A DNA stretch of 64,000 bases. It comes from Rosettibacter primus. GTDB taxonomy: Bacteria > Bacteroidota > Ignavibacteria > Ignavibacteriales > Melioribacteraceae. Shown piece by piece: positions 61,807 to 64,000 of this stretch (the stretch's first letter is position 1; each line of letters opens with the position of its first letter). The notes under the pieces were generated by a model. That model had not been told where the DNA came from, ran no database searches, and worked only from the letters and a program-made list of their open reading frames with translations. The position numbers and the translations under genes were made by a program. The stretch lies in NCBI RefSeq assembly GCF_036860675.1, contig NZ_JAYKGK010000009.1, forward strand, positions 62,001-126,000, given 5' to 3'.

Positions 61807-64000
61807 TATTCAAGCTTCTTTTTTGTTTCAACAATTTTATATGATTCAATAATATCACCTACTTTAATATCATTAAAGTTAGCAATACTCAAACCGCATT
61901 CAAATCCTTTTTCTACTTCGCGAACATCATCTTTAAATCTTTTTAGCGAATCGAGTTGACCTTCATAAATTACAATTCCATCTCTGAACAAACGGACTTT
62001 ACTATTGCGAACAATTTTCCCATCCTGAACATAACAGCCTGCAACAGTTCCAACTTTTGGTACTTTGAAAATTTGTCGAACTTCGGCAGTTCCAATTAAT
62101 TCTTCTGATATAACAGGAGAAAGCATTCCTTCAAGAGCCGATTTAACTGCATTGATTGCATCATAAATAATATTATAAAGTCTTATGTCTACTTTTTCAG
62201 TTTCAGCCAATTTGCGTGCATTAGAATTCGGACGAACATGAAATCCAATTATAATAGCTCGGGATGCTGCAGCAAGAAGAACATCACCTTCTGAAATCGC
62301 TCCAACTCCTTTATGTATTACTTTTACTGTAACTTCTTCATTTGATAATTTCATCAATGCATCTGACAAAGCTTCAACAGAACCATCAACATCACCTTTC
62401 ACAATAATTGGAAGTTCCTTAATACCTCCACGACTAATTTGACTTGCAATTTCATCAAGTGTTATCATGCGAACCTGACGATGATTCTGTTCTCTTTTAA
62501 GTTGTTGACGTTTAATGCTTACTTCTCGAGCTTCTCTTTCTGATTCTACAGCGACGAATATATCACCTGCTTGTGGAGTATTTTCAAATCCAAGAACAAG
62601 GACAGGGGTTGATGGTCCAGCACTTGTAACTTTTTTGCCGCGTTCATCGAACATAGCTCTAACCCTGCCATAAACAACGCCTGCAATAAACGGGTCACCA
62701 ATTTTTAGTGTTCCTTTTTGAACAAGAACGGTAGCTGTAATTCCTCTGCCTTTGTCAAGTTGAGCTTCAATAATTGTTCCTCGAGCCAATCTATCAGGAT
62801 TAGCTTTCAGGTCGAGCATTTCAGCTTCAAGTATAATTTTTTCGAGGAGAAGGTCAACATTTGTTCCCAATTTAGCAGAAATTTCAACACACTGGTATCT
62901 GCCACCCCAATCTTCAACAAGAACATTTTTTTCTGCTAACTGTTGTTTTATTTTTTCAATATTAGCATTTGGTTTATCAATTTTATTAATTGCAACTATA
63001 ATAGGAACATTAGCTGCTTGAGCGTGATTAATTGCTTCTATAGTTTGTGGCATTACAGCATCATCGGCTGCAACTACAAGAACTACAATATCTGTAACCT
63101 TAGCACCACGAGCTCTCATAGCTGTGAAAGCTTCATGGCCAGGTGTATCGAGAAATGTAATTTCTTTTCCATTGTCAAGAACAACTTTATAAGCCCCAAT
63201 GTGTTGTGTTATTCCACCTGCTTCTCCAGCAACAACATTTGTTCTTCTTATAAAGTCAAGTAATGATGTTTTCCCATGGTCTACATGACCCATAATCGTT
63301 ACAACTGGAGGACGCGGTTTTAATTTATCTTCTGGGTCTGGAGTATCAGCATCTATGTCAGCTTGATATTCATCTACTAATTCGATTTCATAACCAAAAT
63401 CGTCTGCAATTAATGTAATAGTTTCTACATCGAGTCTTTGATTTATAGAAACCATCAAACCAAGATTTATACATTTTTGAATCACATTACTTACAGGGAC
63501 TCCCATTAAATTTGCAAGTTCATTAACAGCAATAAATTCAGTAACCTTAATTTTCTTTTGTTCAATTTGTTTTTGTTCTAATAATCTTTCTTGTTGCTCT
63601 TGTTTTTCTTTTCTCTTTTTCTTTCTAATTAAAGCTCTCTCACTCAAAGCAGATTCATCAAGACTGAGCATTGTTCTCTTAATTGCTTCTTCAACTTCTC
63701 GTTTATCAATTTCAAGTTTTTTAATTTTTCTTTTCTTTTTAGATACAACCTCATCAACTCCTTCATCGCCACTTTTCCCTTTTTTCTTAGCTTTTAATAC
63801 TTTTTTCTTTTTCTTCTTTTTCTTTTTGGATTCCTCAATCTCTTCAGCAGATTCAACCACAGTTTCAGCAGTCTGTTTAGCAGTTTCTGCTTTTTCCTTT
63901 TTATCCAGCTCAATTTTACCTACTATCGTTAAGCCTTTTTTTCTGGCTTCTAACTCTATTTCGGTCTCGGTCTTAAATGTTTGAGCTTCTTTATCTGCTT
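61806..64000 (-). CDS. infB: translation initiation factor IF-2, partial (5' end outside window)
   Basis: The frame stays open from the stop at 61806 to the right edge, about 731 codons, so the N-terminus is missing. Reading inward from the edge there is a charged linker with GLTIVGKIELDKKEKAE, a Lys-rich tract and an IF2-N-like domain (NELANLMGVPVSNVIQKCINLG). The GTPase follows with G1 GHVDHGKTS, G3 DTPGHEAF and G4 NKID. Domains II, III and the fMet-tRNA-binding domain IV come last. An internal GTG at 63860 is not needed as a start. The GLxIVGKIxL motif is seen in Bacteroidota IF-2. It leads the rbfA-truB-ribF-rpsO-pnp operon. Confidence 0.97.
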   Translation of the reverse strand, partial: ADKEAQTFKTETEIELEARKKGLTIVGKIELDKKEKAETAKQTAETVVESAEEIEESKKKKKKKKKVLKAKKKGKSGDEGVDEVVSKKKRKIKKLEIDKREVEEAIKRTMLSLDESALSERALIRKKKRKEKQEQQERLLEQKQIEQKKIKVTEFIAVNELANLMGVPVSNVIQKCINLGLMVSINQRLDVETITLIADDFGYEIELVDEYQADIDADTPDPEDKLKPRPPVVTIMGHVDHGKTSLLDFIRRTNVVAGEAGGITQHIGAYKVVLDNGKEITFLDTPGHEAFTAMRARGAKVTDIVVLVVAADDAVMPQTIEAINHAQAANVPIIVAINKIDKPNANIEKIKQQLAEKNVLVEDWGGRYQCVEISAKLGTNVDLLLEKIILEAEMLDLKANPDRLARGTIIEAQLDKGRGITATVLVQKGTLKIGDPFIAGVVYGRVRAMFDERGKKVTSAGPSTPVLVLGFENTPQAGDIFVAVESEREAREVSIKRQQLKREQNHRQVRMITLDEIASQISRGGIKELPIIVKGDVDGSVEALSDALMKLSNEEVTVKVIHKGVGAISEGDVLLAAASRAIIIGFHVRPNSNARKLAETEKVDIRLYNIIYDAINAVKSALEGMLSPVISEELIGTAEVRQIFKVPKVGTVAGCYVQDGKIVRNSKVRLFRDGIVIYEGQLDSLKRFKDDVREVEKGFECGLSIANFNDIKVGDIIESYKIVETKKKLE

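Noticed and set aside
63720..63840. Repetitive A/T-rich tract near the right edge as a repeat element
   Set aside because: It is the coding sequence for the Lys-rich linker of IF-2.

Overview
The window reads as one stretch of a Gram-negative, AT-rich bacterial chromosome made almost entirely of housekeeping genes. There are no insertion sequences, prophage genes, CRISPR arrays, rRNAs or tRNAs that I can see. The features point to the Bacteroidota/Chlorobiota superphylum, most likely an Ignavibacteria-type organism. They are a lipid A pathway (lpxB, lpxK, a DUF374 acyltransferase, an MsbA-like exporter), an IF-2 with the GLTIVGKIEL-type N-terminal motif, a Trx-like protein with WCxDS, a possible DUF6913-like protein and at least one TTTG/TAnnTTTG promoter. 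This placement is inference from family resemblance, not from a search.

Layout. Positions 1-1381 (minus strand) hold two tandem DtxR/MntR-type regulators; the downstream one is membrane-tethered and runs off the left edge. From 1579 to 26733 every gene is on the plus strand: Fe-S assembly (mrp, nifU-like), tpiA with a terminator that contains its own stop codon, a large membrane protein built on a degenerate glycoside hydrolase family 2 fold, smc, a HAD phosphatase, a membrane methyltransferase, lipid A genes, ppdK, queA, ispD, plsY, gpsA and recG. This arm ends in a four-gene operon of two Ddl-like ATP-grasp ligases, a GNAT acetyltransferase and a lysine 2,3-aminomutase. At about 26.75 kb transcription switches. 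From 26807 to 64000 every gene is on the minus strand, in several operons. In transcription order they are infB-rbfA-truB-ribF-rpsO-pnp-dusB-rng; fsa-gcvT-comB-ftsK-lolA-flippase-OMP-uppP-cyclophilin-NSS transporter-metS-holA; sigma/anti-sigma; rpmE; rsmB-rodZ-ligA-small protein-STAS-Cof-pgpH-xer-lipoprotein-msbA-GT2-nadK-Trx.

How the genes work together. Envelope building dominates. lpxB, DUF374 and lpxK make lipid A, the MsbA-like transporter and the GT2 serve lipooligosaccharide, and plsY/gpsA feed phospholipid. uppP recycles undecaprenyl phosphate, lolA handles lipoproteins, and rodZ and the SPOR-like lipoprotein sit with cell shape or division. Chromosome handling is represented by smc, ftsK, a Xer recombinase, recG, ligA and holA. 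RNA and translation functions are infB, rbfA, truB, rpsO, pnp, RNase E/G, dusB, queA, rsmB and rpmE.

The best candidate for an undescribed system is the operon at 22.9-26.7 kb. A canonical-looking promoter and ribosome binding site lead into an apparent AUU start codon. The operon then couples a beta-lysine-forming radical SAM enzyme to two ATP-grasp amide ligases and a small acetyltransferase. Second in interest is the membrane-embedded GH2 pseudoenzyme at 3.8-6.4 kb. A 44-codon MetS-type transporter subunit at 44.1 kb is easily missed.
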